64,000 bases of DNA from Xestospongia muta (lineage: Eukaryota; Porifera; Demospongiae; Haplosclerida; Petrosiidae): positions 10,897,092 through 10,961,091 of the forward strand of contig OY848918.1 in assembly GCA_963693285.1 (NCBI GenBank), read 5' to 3'. The first letter of the stretch is position 1. Each line of letters starts with the position of its first letter. Below are positions 9,115 through 20,625 of this stretch, piece by piece. Under the pieces are notes generated by a model. It ran no database searches, was not told where the DNA came from, and saw only the letters and a list, made by a program, of their open reading frames with translations. Position numbers and translations under genes: made by a program.

Positions 9115-10849
9115 GAGATGTTGCTTTATTAGTGACCAAATACACATAATTATATTTACATTTAGTCATAACTTAGGAGTGAAACTTAATATTAATAAAA
9201 CATTTTTGTCTTGTTTATCTCAACTTCTTGAGCTTATAAACTTTTCAATTTTGATGTCCTCAGTAGTAATGCTTTAACTTATTAGTATATGTCAAATATA
9301 TTGTTAATACACAATTATAGTTAAGTATTTGTGTACATAAGTATGTTGTAAAATAAAACCATAATCTGAACACATGTTATGTGATGTAGTTTAATTATAT
9401 ATACTTCATACATTTGGTTGTCAATACATTGCTATAAATGTTAAAATGAATATTCCTATAGCTTCTTTGGATTTTTATCAAATGATAAAATATATGTCAC
9501 ATACAATTCCAATACTTGTTACATGGTTTTGGTGGCTGTTAGAGTCATTATGGTATAACATTTGTTAAGACTATGCCAAACATATTACTGTTACTCTACA
9601 TGGCAATAAATATATAGTTAGGAGCATAGGATATTGCTAATCACATAGTCATTTTCTGCATTGTTGTTTTAGAAATAATGCTATCATAACAATATAGTAC
9701 ACTTTACTTAAAATCTAAGGAAATAAATGGGAAGCCTCGGTGTATTCCTATATCCTTCATCAAAACACAGCAATGGTACTCAAATTGAGTTATTATTTAC
9801 AAAATTAGTCTTCTGTTAATGTATTTGTATATTCTACAGTTGTATCTGAATAACTGAATAACTCACATAATGAATAGTAGTGATTCATACTGTTGTTATA
9901 CTTTATCCAGACTAGTCTTAACACACTATATCCCTTGTCTCTTGTAAATAAAGTCTTGAATGATGAATATGTTTAATAACTTGACATGTTTCTAGCCAAC
10001 TTTATGTCTTCGTTTATATCACTCTTATGGTATAATGCAAGCTCCATATCTAAAAGAACTGTTTAGTATCCTCAGTCTTCATCAATTGTGTTTAAACCAT
10101 TTGCCTTAAGTTTATACATTTTCTTTGAAATTTATATCAATATCTAGTAAAGACTTTCCAAAACATTTTAACTCTCTTTTATCATCCATAAAATATTACT
10201 TCATATGTACATACATGAGGAAAGATTAATAAATACCAAGTAGTTGTATCCCAGTGTATATTGATATTTAAGACACTATTTTATTTTAATCACCTTTTTA
10301 TCAGTTATTATAAGCAGTAGTTTTAATAAATTTCAATAAATACATTGCTTCCTTGTGTTTTACACATACAAAAAATGATACTTAAATATTTGTTTATAAT
10401 CTAATTGTTTACTTTTATATATTAGTACTAATAGATACAATATTGTAATGACACATCTTAACTAGTCAAGGTTCTCATATGAATGTGTTACAATGGTGCT
10501 ATATAAAGTGTTATAGATCTGTATTGTATCCCAGGACATGTTAGACAACTTTGAACATATAAATTAGTATGCCCTTAGTTGTAAGAGGCACTACTGCATA
10601 GTATTCTTATTAGTTGTACTTTACAAGTGGAACAGCCTCCATTTTGAATTTAGAAACAATGATATTCTGTTATTTTAGTAGGTGGTAGGATAATACACAT
10701 ACATCATTTTTATGCTCTCTTCGTTCATCTTTCCCCTCCTTTGTCATAACTGTAAGGCTCTATTGTCCTTGTTCATTGTCTTAGCTTGATAAAGACTGGA
10801 CTATAACAACTTTAGAACAGAGCAAAAAAAGAAGGCATTATTGGTAGCT
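9115..10849. repeat. 1.7-kb FReD upstream repeat, first copy
   Basis: No gene is seen. This AT-rich block is copied at about 25995-27758 and, in shortened or rearranged form, at 28165-29450, 30840-31990 and 31990-33137. Landmarks common to all are AGTCTACTGTTAATNTATTT, GAAAGATTAATAAATACCAA and the terminal promoter block with TTTGTCATAACTGTAAGGCT (here 10739-10758). It always ends at the ATG of an MSLS/MSLP-type FReD copy. Confidence 0.7.
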
Positions 10850-11914
10850 ATGTCTCTTCCCATTCATTTACTAGTCTTGACAATGTTTGTTGGTAGCTTC
10901 TTTGTTGATGCTCAAGAGTTTAAGTTTACTGCTTCTTGTGGTAACTCTCAGTTAACAACATCTACTGATAACAAGAGTTGTCAAGCTCTCAATGACAAGT
11001 TTGACAAACTACTAACATCATTAGCCAAGGAAGACCAATCTTCTATCTCTGTAAGTAATTCTTCACGATCTGTGTTGAAAGATTATCTACTAGCACAGAA
11101 GATTGGGTCTATCTTGCAACGACCTCCTCCTTCATATGTTCCTGGGTCTTGTGTAGATATTAAAGATCATTGGCCTCATAGTCCATCAGGTTACTATACC
11201 ATAGCTACCAGTAATGGAGACACAACTACTGTCTATTGCCATATGGAGGAGTTATGTAATACTACAGGACCTTGGACTAGGATTGCTTATCTAAATATGT
11301 CTGATCCAACTCACCAGTGTCCTCCTGGGTTTAGGTTGTATACCTCTAATGGTGTAAGAGCTTGTGGTAGACCTTTTGGTAGTTCTGATGGATGTCAGGC
11401 TCAGGTTTATTTCTCTCCTCCTAGCAAAGGGTATAAAGAAGTGTGTGGTAAAGTGATTGGTTACCAATATTACAGTACAAATGCTTTTTATTTTCAATCA
11501 GGACATACAATTGACAGTTATTATGTTGATGGTGTTAGTCTAACATATGGTTCATCTCCTCGTAAACATATCTGGACATTTGCTGCTGGTTATTTTGATA
11601 ATATTGCTAGTGGATCCAACTGTCCTTGTTCTTCTGGTAGTCCTCAGATTGTACCTCCATTTGTTGGTAATGACTACTTCTGTGAATCTGGTTGTTCAGA
11701 CTCGAGTATGTCAAAGAAGCTCTACACTAGTGATCCATTGTGGGATGGAGATGGATGTGGATCTCTTGAACAAGATTGTTGTAGTGCTTCTGGTCTACCT
11801 TGGTTTCATAAAGTTCTCACATCATCAACTATTGAGGCTTTGGAGATGCGTATTTGTGTTACTAGTAAACCTGAAGATATTCCAGTAGTTTCTTATGAGA
11901 TTTTTGTCAAGTAA
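10850..11914 (+). CDS. FReD-like secreted protein, 354 aa
   Basis: I chose ATG 10850 (MSLPIHLLVLTMFVGSFFVDA) because the signal peptide starts there and all paralogues use it; no in-frame ATG lies upstream. Cleavage is expected before QEFKFTASC. It has the polar N-terminal segment with three NxS sequons, then a linker without Cys (IGSILQRPPPSYVPGSC). The complete fibrinogen-like block (HSPSGYYTIA, VYCHMEE) follows, then the C-terminal half ending SYEIFVK. The variable loops read YFDNIASGSN and DSSMSKK. The last loop is short (ICVTSKPEDIPV). No defect is visible. Function is unknown; an extracellular recognition or adhesion role is inferred from family architecture. Confidence 0.9.
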   Translation: MSLPIHLLVLTMFVGSFFVDAQEFKFTASCGNSQLTTSTDNKSCQALNDKFDKLLTSLAKEDQSSISVSNSSRSVLKDYLLAQKIGSILQRPPPSYVPGSCVDIKDHWPHSPSGYYTIATSNGDTTTVYCHMEELCNTTGPWTRIAYLNMSDPTHQCPPGFRLYTSNGVRACGRPFGSSDGCQAQVYFSPPSKGYKEVCGKVIGYQYYSTNAFYFQSGHTIDSYYVDGVSLTYGSSPRKHIWTFAAGYFDNIASGSNCPCSSGSPQIVPPFVGNDYFCESGCSDSSMSKKLYTSDPLWDGDGCGSLEQDCCSASGLPWFHKVLTSSTIEALEMRICVTSKPEDIPVVSYEIFVK

Positions 11915-12350
11915 ACACCTTTACTTTATGCCTGATTTATTACATGTATGTATACACTTAGTTATAGTGTATGGAGTGAAAATTAAATCAATTTTCCTGT
12001 GTTTAATAACTTTTCAAGGATAATTGTTTATGAACTTTTAAATTTGATATCTTGTTAAACAGGTTTGAACACTAGCTACTATACATTATGTAGCCTAGGT
12101 TCTCTTGCATCGTTCCCATTTGTTGTGCTTTGCACTTTCATTTAGAATTTAGATACCATTGATATTCTGTTATTTTAGTATGAGATAGGATAAAAGACAC
12201 ACATTGTTTTAATAGACTCTTTGTTCAGCTTTCCCCTCCTTTGTCATAACTATAAGGCTCTATTCTCCTTGTTCATTGTCTCAGCTTGATAACAACTGAG
12301 TTATAACAACATTAGAGTTAGAGCAAACAAATAACACATTACTGGCAGCT
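11915..12350 (+). promoter_or_regulatory. 3' flank and non-TATA FReD promoter block
   Basis: 3' flank of the preceding gene, followed from about 12230 by the MSLS-type promoter block (CCCCTCCTTTGTCATAAC, CTATTCTCCTTGTTCATTG, GTTATAACAACATTAGAG). The downstream copy is dead and starts with GTG. No gene is seen in this stretch. Confidence 0.45.
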
Positions 12351-12630
12351 GTGTCTCCTTTCATTCATCTACTAGTCTTGACAATCTTCATTGGTAGCAT
12401 CATTGTTGATGCTCAAGAGTTTAAGTCCACTGCATCTTGTGGTAACAACATCTATTAACAACAAGAGCTGTCAAACTTTCAATGACAAATTCGACAGACT
12501 GCTTTTGTCACTAGCTAATGATGACAAGTCATCTTTCTCTGTAAGCAATGGTACATGATCTGTGTTAAAAGATTATTTATTGGCACAGATGATTGATTCT
12601 CTCTCTCAATAACCTCCTCCTTCACATATT
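12351..12630 (+). pseudogene. FReD-like N-terminal fragment cut by a segmental duplication
   Basis: The initiator is GTG (GTGTCTCCTTTC) where paralogues have ATGTCTCTTTCC. The signal-peptide homology is recognisable, followed by a deletion and frameshift in the SCGN region, a TGA at the recurrent Arg-codon site (near 12556) and a further stop before the Pro-rich linker. Homology to the family ends at about 12630, exactly where the 5.1-kb segment shared with 39338-44406 begins. Confidence 0.8.
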
Positions 12631-12833
12631 AACTGAATTGTTGCAATACCTAACTAATAGATATAGTATGATTGTATGTGACAACAACACTTAATGTATG
12701 GTTTTTAATTTAACGTTTAACAAACTTGATTTAAATATTAATTGCCAATGAATTACAAAAGTAAACTAACTTCAAAATCATGCAGAATTACATATAAAAA
12801 TAATTAAATTCATACAAATTGTATACATTGGTC

Positions 12834-15800
12834 TTATAAAGGATTGTCTAGGCCATTACATACAAATGCTCCCCAGTAAAACATTGATTTTCCTGCTGCC
12901 TTCATTACTTGCTTGGCATAGCTAATAGCTTCAGAAGGTCGACAATGAGGGGTATTTACAAAATGATCATAGAAATAAGAAACAAATTCAGCTGTTTCAC
13001 TATCAGACACTGTCCATAATGTAGCAATGACGGTCTCAGCACCAGCTGCTCGGACAGCTTGTGTAAAACTGTTAGGCATTTCTTGAGTGGGTCTGGAACC
13101 AACTGAAGAATTACAGGTTGAAATGAAGACAAGCCGAGTGTTATCAAGTTGCATACCACAGGCAGCTACAGCATTCATGTGACCAGTTCCAGCTTTTGGA
13201 TCCATCTTACTATAGTGTTTATTCCTAAATGTGCTAGCACCAGCTAGTAGTATCCCACTTGAGTTGTCAGTCCAAAAGTTTCCCTTGTATCGAACACTGA
13301 CTTGTTTTCCTGAATATCCGTGGGTAGCTATATGAAGAACAGATGGAGACTGAAGATCAAGCAATCTTGATATCGTTGCTTCCGAGGCCACAATCGGTTC
13401 TTTAACCTCAAGCTTATCATTCATTGATAATAAAAGGTGTACATTTTCTGCTTCTTTCTGTGATGCAACTAAGTCAGTGATCACATCTTCAACTGGTGCA
13501 CTGAGACCAAGAAGAGAATCAAGAGAACTCAGTAATGATTTGAAACTAAAAGTAAAACCTGTTTCTGACTCTGATGATAGCTCAAGCTTGAAGTTAGGGT
13601 TTGCAATTATATAACACTTAAGTTTGTCACAAATAGATTCTGCCTCCTTGTCATTTTGAGGCAAACCAGATTCTTGTATTTGTTGGTCTTTGGCTGAAGA
13701 GTGGTCACTGCCGCTTTCAGTGCCAGTTCCAGAGGAATATAGCATCTTTTGTAAATGCATAACAGTTGACTTGCGTAGAAGTTCACGAGGTGAGGACAAA
13801 AATGTAACACTGAACCACTCATGCAATGGTTTTGTAGTCCCACGAGAATCAGTTATCGGTAGCTGATCAATAGGAAAGCAAAGCAGATCAACATCTGGGC
13901 ATATAAAGAGCCTTTTTACACTTGGTTTAAAAAGATACTCACATACATTAGGAGGAAAAAGAGCATCAGCTAGATCTTTCATGATTGGATGAAATTTGTA
14001 ACTACTCCACAGTTCATAAATAGCTTTTGGTAATTGTATGAGAAGTTTATACACTCTTTGATTGTCAATGCGAAACAGGAATGGATCGTCTTGTGGTCTG
14101 ATAACTATGCCACAGGCTTGACTCTCAGGAGGATCACGATATTCAGGATTGTAAATGTTGAATGTGTAATCTAAGACAATGTCACTCTCATTCAAAACAG
14201 TTTGGATACCTTCAGCTTTCTGTTGATACAAGGCATTGATAACTGGAACAATAAATTTCTGCAATAGTTGACTTTCAATTGCTTTAAATTCTTTTATAGG
14301 TGGCTCATTTTTAAGAGTAGGGTCTTGAGTTGCATACTTTTCAAGTGAAAGAAATGCTGATCGGTAAGCATTTCTCAGACCTACTTGGATGAGGACTGCT
14401 CTCAGTTCAGTAAAGAGACTCTTCCAACGAATGAATGCATCTACAGAGTCAACAGGAAATTCATCTTTCAGACAAATTGCTCCACTCAAGACAAATTCCC
14501 GACTATTAGTGACGGTACCTGGAAGTTCGTCAAGTGAAAGAACACCATTACTCATTACAGTAGCAATCAGCGAGAGGAGCATATTTTCTCCATTCTTGAA
14601 CACTTTCTTGGCATAATCAAATTCTTTAAGCTTTGAAAAGATGCCTAAAAAATACAAATTATACACGTAATAAAAGTTTCTGAAGCTACATTGGTTAAGC
14701 AGGTACACATAGGTTGGACAAGATTGTTAAGATATTGGTTTACATTCTTTAACTACATCTTACACAATATGTGTACAACATGGTTTCCTTGTGCCTCTGT
14801 CTCTTGCTATATGTTTCAGCTGTGGTATATAATTCTATAAACATCTAACTCTTTGGCTTTCAAATTATTACTATAGACTAAAGTATCACTGCCTATAGCT
14901 GGACATATTTTTGTATAAGTGGCTTTTTGGAACAAAATAAACTTGATCAACATTACATATACAGCTGTTAGTGATCATTAAGAGCAATATTTTTATCTTA
15001 ATTTAATTACCTGTAATGTAGAGCATATTTTCTGCATCAATAAAGTTGACATTATTTTCTTTCTTTGCGATATCTGTTAAATATTTAGTGGCCATGTCCA
15101 AAGCTGCCTCTGGATTGTTATCAATATCCAAAAAAACTAACTCCAATTCCGACAAACTCCCTTTGAGGTCATAAGATCCAGTAAACTCGCTAACAACTTT
15201 AGCACATATCTCTCGTGAAACTTTCACTGCATGCTCGTAATGTTCCTTAATAATGTCATAGTTCTTGTATGTGGTTGGAAGTTTTATGAGCAGAGAGTCC
15301 ATTTTATGGCAGATGACCCTCGTTAGTTCTACTTCTTTCTCGGTCAATGGGGTACCTCTCATACGATAAATGCTCGGTAATACATTCAGGCCAGCTAGGT
15401 GTAAGGCTGTATAGATAGGGTCATCAAAGCACTCACTATCAAACAGACCAAGACAGGCATGTCCGAGGTATTCACCTGTGATGTGACCAGTATAAGCCTG
15501 GCATAGTACATTACAGCGAACTAGAATTGTAGTTATAGCCAAGACAACAACAGGATAGATGACTTGTCTTAGAGCAGGATGGAGTTCTTGTTTCAGCCAT
15601 ATTGTAAGGGCTTTCGTTCTCTGAGAAAGAGTTTCCAGTCCGCTATTAAGATCAGTAGATGGAAGAGAATCAAACTGAATAACAGCTGCATCAACCCACT
15701 CCTGGAACAGATTTGACAAAGGTTGTTGAAATTGAGTTAAGACATTGTTGGCAATTTTGGCAGCTCCATTAACTGACAACACCATTTTATCATGAGACAT

Positions 15801-16292
15801 GCTGTTCACATCAGATAAACGTAATACAACAGCATCTATTAAAATATCACAGTACTCAGGACAGAAGAGAACACTGTAGTCTGGAATAGCTTCACCAAGT
15901 TTTTCAAGTACCAGTGAATACTTCGATTGCATGAGGGCTTTTCCAGCCTCAAGCCATTGCTTCACTAACTCAACAGCCAATTGTTGATCACAATGAATAA
16001 ACCCTAACAGAGCCACTTCTCTTGCCTCTTCATACCTTTGCAGAAGGTTGAGAGCATTTGCTTTTCTAAGATAGCCCTTTCCCCATTTTGAGTTCAATTC
16101 CACACATTTTTCAGCATCACTTAAAGCCAATTCATACTTACCCAGACGACAGTATGAAACACTTCTATTGCTATATGTAATATGGCTTGTTGGCTCAAGT
16201 TCTAGCACTTTACCATACAAGTCAATCGCTTCCTCATAATGACCAGCTTTAAACTTATCGTTGCCCTCTTTTCTCAATAGCTCGCTATCCAT
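12834..16292 (-). CDS. TPR-CHAT protein, two exons, 1030 aa (copy 1)
   Basis: Exon 1 is 16292-15011 and exon 2 is 14644-12834. The 366-bp intron has donor ACAG/gtaatt and acceptor tttttag/GC, and the join is in frame within a Gly codon. Residues about 4-105 form three STI1-like TPRs (EGNDKFKAGHYEEAIDLYGK, then SNRSVSYCRLGKYELALSDA). A long helical region follows. From about 595 to the C-terminus is a CHAT domain (caspase-HetF-associated with TPRs). It has VKRLFICPDVDLLCFPID at its start, the presumed catalytic His 869 in LHIATHGYSG and Cys 938 in LVFISTCNSSVG, then the AGAETVIATLW and WGAFVCNG blocks. No signal peptide or membrane segment, so cytosolic. CHAT domains are clan CD Cys-peptidase relatives; proteolysis is inferred. 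It differs from copy 2 at about 15 residues, with no disruption. Confidence 0.88.
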
Positions 16293-16614
16293 GAAAATAA
16301 GTTGGGGGTGAGTCTATCTGATCTCACGTAAACGCCTCCAAACATCACACGACACACCCCACACTATTAATTCTTAATATTGATGTTACTAGTAATTTTT
16401 TGTTTTTACAAAGGACAATATCCATGCTGTAAAATGATCACGCAAGCTATGTAGTAATATAGCTAACAAAGCAGTTAGTTTTGCTTAATGTCATAGTGTG
16501 AAGCAGACAGTGCTTGTAATATCTATATCATCAGTGAGGTAATGTTTGGATCAAATAAAAACATTAAAACACATAGTTGAAACAAAAACAAACATATTAT
16601 ACATAATAAAACAT
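16293..16614. other. Spacer between TPR-CHAT and TM2D3 copy 1
   Basis: About 320 bp separate the TM2D3 stop from the TPR-CHAT start. It should hold the TM2D3 3' UTR and the TPR-CHAT promoter (a candidate Inr/TATA is not obvious). The corresponding stretch in copy 2 (43001-43327) is nearly identical, so TPR-CHAT copy 1 probably kept its own promoter. Confidence 0.4.
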
Positions 16615-17722
16615 TTAATATATGTACGCTGATCCATTCTCTGGAGTCAAATAACCAGTAGCTATTAAAATAACGTCCAATATTGACCACACCCCTAATC
16701 CACCAAATGAAAAAAGTTTCCCGAGACCAGATCGCCAATGACCCAAGTAAAATCTATCAATACCAAATCCACCCAGAGTAATACTATATGGAAAAGACAA
16801 AAACAGTTACACATAAAGAAAATGGTTCACAAATATCACATGATATTCACATGACTACTACTACATGTAATATCAACATAATATACATTAGTGAACCACA
16901 TCCTTAAAATCCCATATTACTTGTAATAACATAAGGGAGAGATATCATGTGACTGTCATGTGACTGTTACATTCCATAATTTCAACATACCTTAATAAAA
17001 AAGCTGTTGACCACCTGATACCAGTAGTATAGTTACAAGGAAGTTTCTTTTGAAATGATCTAGAACCTATATATAATATTTGTGAAAATGAGTATTGTAT
17101 TATAGACAAAGAAAAGTCTTAAAAAGAGTTTACTGTAAGTATTCTAAAAATTGAACCTTTCAATTATTTGATTTATTAAATATATTGACCAAATTTAATT
17201 GAAATTGTATTCTTAACTCAGCCAATGATAATGTTTAATTTGTCTTCTGACTTGCACACATTCTTACAAATATAGTATGTCCTGACAGCTATATAAAATT
17301 ATGCCAATATGTTCATATGTTTAAATTTTATCCTAATCATTCAAAAACGAGTCAAAGTGTAATATTGGAATATTTTAAGATCAACACTTATTTTATTTTT
17401 GTTTTAAAATTTTTAGAGTGTTTACAGATTAAAACTAAATAGAACCAACTTTCTAGTGTTTAATTTTGTCTAGAAAACTAAAATGAAGATATCTTTATAA
17501 TTAATTTACCTATGTACAATTCAGTGTTCAAAGCCGAACAATTGGATGTATATGTTGGTCTTGGTGTTCCTCGTACCTGAAATAAAGTGATATTGCTATG
17601 GTAATTATCAATAAAATATAATAACTTACACTACATGTGGTACTAGGTGTACAACAGGTTAATTCATCAGGTAATTGATAACAATAACGACAAATAAACG
17701 AGCGCTCAATTGTAGAGTTTCC
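16615..17722 (-). pseudogene. TM2D3: TM2D3 partial copy lacking exon 1
   Basis: Exons 2-5 are recognisable at 17722-17630, 17576-17510, 17066-16991 and 16783-16615, with all splice sites kept. The last exon encodes the TM2 domain with the DRF motif (GGFGIDRFYLGHWRSGLGKL) and the ending NGSAYIY. Exon 1, which carries the signal peptide and first Cys motif, is missing because the duplication stops in intron 1 at 17737. Exon 3 has TAC for TGC, so the Cys of ELCIG is Tyr. With no start or signal peptide, and a FReD pseudogene fused upstream, this is a truncated duplicate. The remaining frame is otherwise undamaged, which fits a recent event. Confidence 0.85.
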
Positions 17723-17737
17723 CTAAAGAAATAAATC

Positions 17738-18670
17738 TTCAACAAGTTTGATAAACTGCTTTTGTCTCTAACTAATGATGACAAGTCATCTATCTCTGTA
17801 AGCAATGGTACATGATCTGTGTTAAAAGTTTGTCTACTAGCACAGAAGATCGAGTCTTTCTCTCGATGATCTTCTCCTTCATATATTCCTGGGTGTTGTG
17901 CAGATATTAAAGATCATTGGCCTCATAGTCCATCAGGTTATTATACCATAGCTACCAGTAATGGAGACACAACTACTGTCTATTGTCATATGGAGGAGTT
18001 ATGTAATAGTAGAGGACCTCGGACTAGGATTACTTAACTTAATATGTCTGATCCAACTCACCAGTGTCCTCCTGGATTTACATTGTACACCTCTAATGGT
18101 TTAAAAGCTTGTGGTAGACCTTCTGGTACTACTGATGGATATCAGTCTCATGTTTATTTCTCTCCTCCTAGTAATGGGTATAAGGAAGTATATGGTAAAG
18201 TGATTGGTTACCAATATTACAGTACAGATGCTTTTTATCAACGATCAGGATATACAATTGATAGTTATTATGTTGATGGTGTTAGTCTAACATATGGTTC
18301 ATCTCCTCGTAAACATATCTGGACATTTGCTGTTGGTTTATTTGATAATGTTCCAGCCAAATACAACTGTCCATGTTCTTCTGGTAGTTCTCAGCATGTA
18401 CCTCCATTTGTTGGTAATGACTAATTCTCTGAGTCTGGTAACTCTGACAAAACCTACAGACAGAAACTCTACACTAGTGATCCATTGTGTGATGGAGATG
18501 GATGTGGATCTCTTGAACAAGGTTGTTGTAGTGCTTCTGGTCTACCTTGGTTTCATAAAGTTCTGACATCATCAACTACTGTGGCTTTGGAGATGCATAT
18601 TTGTGCTGATGGTGGTCCTACAAATGATGAAGATATTCCGATAGCCTCTTATGAAATTTTTGTTAAGTGA
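17738..18670 (+). pseudogene. FReD-like pseudogene, 5'-truncated with three stops
   Basis: It begins abruptly inside the NKFDKLL segment at the duplication junction and stays in one frame to the TGA at 18668-18670. Three stops interrupt it: TGA at 17813-17815 (recurrent Arg-codon site), TAA at 18035-18037 (in the AYLN block) and TAA at 18422-18424 (GND-Y replaced). Otherwise the family blocks are present up to YEIFVK. Variable loops read LFDNVPAKYN and DKTYRQK, closest to the gene at 34860-35933. Confidence 0.85.
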
Positions 18671-19812
18671 AGAAGTTTCTTCATTTGTGATGAATGAATT
18701 ATTACACATAATTATATTTACATTTAGTTATAGCTTAGGAGTGAAACTTAATATTACTAAAGAATTCTTGTCTTGTTTTTCCTAACTTTTTGAATATAAA
18801 ATGTTTAGGTAATTTTTTATTTTGATGTCCTTTGGCACAAAACAAAACTTATTCATATTATGTCAAATATATTATCACAACACATCTTGTTAATAGATAA
18901 TTAAAGTTAAATAATGTGTAGATAATAATATATACAATATATACTTATCAGTATATTTCAAATATATTATCAATTGTCTTGTTAATAGACAATTATATAG
19001 TTAAGGAATTGTGCACATAAGTATGTTGTATAATAAAATTATAGTCCAAACACATGTTCAGTGATGTAGTATAATTATGAATACTTCATATATTTGGACA
19101 TCAATGCACTGCAATAAATGTTAAAATGAATTGTTAAAGGTTATTATACTTGTTATGAACTATGATATGTTAGCTATGAAAAGAAACTTGTTTAACTGTG
19201 TTGTAGTCATTAAAAAAGTGATGTAACAATTTGGTCATTGAGGGATTGTTATATCATTTGTTATAACAATCTGTTAAAGAAAGTCTTACATAGTTCATTA
19301 CCTTTGTTACAATTACTATCCTGTTAAAAATTATTTTATTATTCTTTTAACAAATTCAATGACATTTTAGTTGCATGCTTTCCTATAAAATATTTTGAAG
19401 AGTGTGAAGTCGATAGTAACATCATTGAACCAAATATCTTATTTTCCTAAGAATAAACAAAATTAATCATCACAGTTCTAACAATTAACTACATAAACCA
19501 TAGTACATTAATTAGAAAAAACAGTATAATATTTACTTTTATGCAATAAATAATTTTCTTACATGCAACTATTATTGGTTAAATCAACCAACCAGTTTTA
19601 TACACAGATATATATATTGAACAATGACATAAGATTCATTATCTCACTGATACTTTGACATGTTTGTTTTTACCATAAAGGTTTGTATAAATACTGACTG
19701 TGATATTACTCCTACACTCGTTGCTACAACACTAAGCATACTAGTTTCATCACACCTTATTTTATGTTGTTTAAAAGCAGAACAAGTGAATTAAAGGTGT
19801 CAATACATCAAT
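18671..19812. repeat. Intergenic block duplicated at about 1541-2575
   Basis: No gene. It contains FReD 3' flank, an AT-rich middle and a TATA-type promoter (TATAAATA near 19685) in front of ATG 19813. From 18771 it is almost identical to 1541 onward. It also resembles 35934-36540, where a palindrome has formed. Confidence 0.7.
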
Positions 19813-20165
19813 ATGAAGCTCTTCACTTGTCTAATGCTCACTGTCTTTATGAGTAACTTCATTGTCAATGCTCAGGAGTTTAAGTTTACTGCTTCTTGTG
19901 GTAACTCTCAGTTAACAACATCTACTGATAACAAGAGTTGTCAAGCTCTCAATGAGAAGTTTGATAAACTCCTTTTGGGTCTAGCTAAGGATGAAAAGTC
20001 ATCTTTTTTTTAGAAAAATATTGTTGTAGTTCTTCTGGTCTACTTTAGTTTCATAAAGTTCTGAAAACATCAACTATATATAGTGAGGCTTTGGACGTAT
20101 GTATTTATCCTACTAGTAGTCCTGAAGATAGTCCACTAGCTTTTTACAAGATTTTAATCAAGTAA
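19813..20165 (+). pseudogene. FReD-like pseudogene with internal deletion (second copy)
   Basis: A clean signal peptide (MKLFTCLMLTVFMSNFIVNAQ) and about 45 mature residues are followed by KSSFF and a stop at 20011-20013. After the large deletion the last about 50 codons continue out of frame to a TAA at 20163-20165. It is the sister of 2576-2928 but without that copy's one-base insertion, so a 66-residue secreted peptide is still encoded. I regard that as a by-product. Confidence 0.8.
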
Positions 20166-20625
20166 ACACCTTTCTTTATGATTTATGCATGAATTATTAC
20201 ACGTACAGATGTACGCTCTTATATTGCATGGAGTGAAAATTAATATTAGTAAATCATTTTGTCCTGTGTGTCATAACTTTTAAATATAATATGTTAATGA
20301 ACATTCAAATTTGATGTCCTGAGGTGCAAATAGGTTTAATGTGTCCTAACTAACAAGAGGCCCTCCTGCATCAATCTTGTATGTTATGTGTTGCAAGTGA
20401 AACAGCCTCAATTTTGAATTTAGATACCACTGATATTCTGTTATTTTAGTACATCGTAGGATAATAGACTTATTTCATTTTAATGAACTCTTTGTTCAGC
20501 TTTTCCCCTCCTTTGTCATAACTGTAAGGCTCTATTGTCCTTGCTCATTGTCTTAGCTTGATAACAATTGGGCTATAACAACTTTAGAACAGGCAGAGCA
20601 AACAAAGAACACATTATTAGCAGCT
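20166..20625 (+). promoter_or_regulatory. 3' flank and non-TATA FReD promoter block
   Basis: This is the same layout as 2929-3379. The conserved core TTTGTCATAACTGTAAGGCT is near 20512, followed by CTATTGTCCTTGCTCATTG and CTATAACAACTTTAGAACAG, about 45-115 bp before ATG 20626. No gene is seen here. Confidence 0.5.

Larger units (their letters stand above)
12630..17737. repeat. 5.1-kb segmental duplication, derived copy
   Basis: About 12630-17737 is nearly identical to about 39338-44406. It carries the TPR-CHAT gene and exons 2-5 of TM2D3. The right edge falls inside TM2D3 intron 1, right after AAATAAATC, and is joined to the middle of a FReD pseudogene. The left edge abuts another FReD fragment. 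Small indels distinguish the copies (for example one base in the TPR-CHAT intron, and about 44 bp in TM2D3 intron 4). Because TM2D3 is incomplete here, this is the derived copy. Confidence 0.85.

Noticed and set aside
14645..15010. TPR and CHAT frames as two separate genes
   Set aside because: A consensus donor and acceptor join them in frame, and the extra residues at each open-frame end (ending GN, and starting MYLLNQ) are intron translation. The same holds for copy 2.
12630..17737. Transposon-mediated insertion of the 5.1-kb segment
   Set aside because: No terminal repeats or target-site duplication are visible. The flanking FReD pieces do not reconstitute one gene, so non-transposon segmental duplication is more likely.
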